From: Tepidanaerobacter acetatoxydans Re1
GTDB taxonomy: Bacteria; Bacillota; Thermosediminibacteria; Thermosediminibacterales; Tepidanaerobacteraceae
Reading direction: 5' to 3'
NCBI RefSeq assembly: GCF_000328765.2
Contig: NC_019954.2
Location: 2,214,516-2,278,515 of the forward strand
DNA length: 64,000 bases
This document shows, in pieces, positions 62,994 through 64,000 of the stretch. The first letter of the stretch is position 1; every line of letters starts with the position of its first letter. The notes beneath the pieces are model-generated. The model was not told the DNA's origin, ran no database searches, and was given only the letters and a program-made list of their open reading frames with translations. A program made the translations under genes and the position numbers.

Positions 62994-64000
62994 TTATTTT
63001 AGACCTATTTCAACAGCTTCCTTAACATTTTTTATGCCTTCAATCTTTATTTTTGGGGATTTTTGCATGTCTATGGCATTTTCATAAGGAATGATAGCTT
63101 TTGAAAACCCCAGTTTAGCTGCTTCCTGAACCCTTTTTTCAACATGGCTTACAGCTCTTACTTCTCCAGCCAGGCCCACTTCACCGATTATGACGGTATC
63201 TTCCATCACCGGACGGTTTTTAAAGCTGGACGCAACGGCTAATTCTACCGCTAAATCAGCTCCGGGCTCCTCTATTTTTATTCCTCCTGCTACATTTATA
63301 AATATATCTTCTTGAGCTAACATAAATCCTAATTTTTTTTCTAAAACCGCTATTAAAAGAGCTGCGCGATTATAATCGATACCGGATGTCTGCCTCCTGG
63401 GCAGGTTAAAACCTGACCGAGATACCAGAGCTTGGACCTCTACCAAAAGAGGTCTGGTTCCTTCTAAAACGCACACTACCGCCGACCCCGCAGTATCTTT
63501 CGGCTTACCGGAAAGTAAATACTTTGACGGGCTACTCACTTCTACCAGACCTTTATCCCTCATTTCAAAAATACCTATCTCATTTGTTGACCCAAACCGG
63601 TTTTTCACAGACCTTAAAAGCCTATAAGAATGATATCTTTCACCCTCAAAATAAAGGACAGAATCCACCATATGTTCAAGCAGCTTAGGACCTGCCAAAC
63701 TGCCTTCCTTGGTAACATGCCCTATAATAAATATGGCAGAACCTGTTTCTTTGGCAATCCTCAGGCATTTAACAGTTGCTTCTCTTATTTGGCTTACACT
63801 TCCGGGGCCTGATGAAAGTTCTGGAAAATACACGGTCTGTATTGAGTCAATAATTGCAACATCCGGCCGTAATTCCTTAATTGCCATCTCAATTATGTTC
63901 ATATCGTTTTCAGCCAGTATATATAAAGCACCATCTTTAATTCCCAATCTATCTGCCCTAAGTTTTATTTGTTTTTCCGATTCCTCACCGGACACATAAA
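62994..64000 (-). CDS. radA: DNA repair protein RadA (partial, runs off the window)
   Basis: The C-terminal ~335 residues are present. They start within the RecA-like ATPase core (YMSGEESEKQIKLRADRLG follows the missing Walker A). VAIIDSIQTVYFPEL is Walker B and SVKNRFGSTNEIGIFEM carries the RadA KNRFG motif. The C-terminal Lon-like domain shows FINVAGGIKIEEPGADLAVELA. RadA helps branch migration during recombination. The N-terminal zinc finger lies outside. It is the usual neighbour of clpC and disA; disA does not follow it here. Confidence 0.96.
   Translation of the reverse strand, partial: YVSGEESEKQIKLRADRLGIKDGALYILAENDMNIIEMAIKELRPDVAIIDSIQTVYFPELSSGPGSVSQIREATVKCLRIAKETGSAIFIIGHVTKEGSLAGPKLLEHMVDSVLYFEGERYHSYRLLRSVKNRFGSTNEIGIFEMRDKGLVEVSSPSKYLLSGKPKDTAGSAVVCVLEGTRPLLVEVQALVSRSGFNLPRRQTSGIDYNRAALLIAVLEKKLGFMLAQEDIFINVAGGIKIEEPGADLAVELAVASSFKNRPVMEDTVIIGEVGLAGEVRAVSHVEKRVQEAAKLGFSKAIIPYENAIDMQKSPKIKIEGIKNVKEAVEIGLK

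Overview
The window looks like a chromosome segment of a low-GC, spore-forming anaerobic Firmicute (class Clostridia). SpoIIE and SigH are present, Shine-Dalgarno sequences are strong, there is a Cys T-box leader, an L10 leader and a CIRCE element, and the gene order radA ... ispDF-cysES-mrnC-rlmB-yacP-sigH-tRNAs-tuf-rpmG-secE-nusG-rplKAJL is the Firmicutes housekeeping order. EF-Tu carries a Cys-rich insertion that I associate with the Thermoanaerobacterales and Desulfotomaculum side of the class. Tepidanaerobacter or a relative is my best guess; I cannot prove the genus.

Layout. 1-8.4 kb: the 5' end of proB, an HD-GYP protein, a Memo/AMMECR1 fusion, an MFS transporter, and a three-gene operon (HTH regulator, a protein of uncertain function, an acyl-ACP-reductase-like dehydrogenase). 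Two copies of a palindromic MITE-like repeat lie at 401-514 and 7240-7374. 8.4-13.9 kb: dusB, coaX with an ECF S-component, a DMT transporter, ftsH and hpt. 13.9-32.0 kb: an accessory block of sugar-acid metabolism, all on the minus strand: sugar-diacid sensors, two GntP permeases, glycerate kinase, an FGGY kinase, a class II aldolase, a 2-hydroxyacid dehydrogenase, an RpiR regulator, and kduI, dctP and kduD. It sits between tilS and hpt, genes that are normally adjacent. 32.0-37.4 kb: tilS, spoIIE with a Spo0A-type promoter, three tRNAs and a nitroreductase-like gene. 37.5-44.5 kb: a glycan locus (GT4 glycosyltransferase, alpha/alpha-barrel protein and a 1189-residue glycosyltransferase-GH130 fusion) and a CIRCE-controlled hsp20. 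44.7-54.8 kb: ribosomal/nusG/secE/rpmG genes, tuf, four tRNAs, sigH, yacP and rlmB. 55-64 kb: thyX with a large in-frame insert, the cysE-cysS-mrnC operon behind a Cys T-box, ispDF, a PIN/TRAM protein, carD, a small conserved protein and partial radA.

The strongest unusual signals are these. (1) An IS1634-like insertion sequence at 48498-50483 is flanked by 345/346-bp direct repeats. The repeats contain the 3' end of tuf, its terminator and part of the rpmG promoter, so both tuf and the ribosomal operon survived the insertion. (2) ThyX is interrupted in frame by about 165 residues with a degenerate LAGLIDADG-like motif but no visible intein splice junctions. (3) A glycosyltransferase is fused to a GH130 phosphorylase. 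(4) Housekeeping genes rlmB and mrnC appear to start at ATT codons.

The sugar-acid block could import gluconate- or glycerate-like acids (GntP), sense sugar diacids, phosphorylate them (GlxK-type and FGGY kinases) and cleave the products with a class II aldolase. KduI and KduD would convert unsaturated uronate breakdown products to 2-keto-3-deoxygluconate. Substrates are inferred, not shown. No CRISPR array, rRNA gene or phage module was seen.
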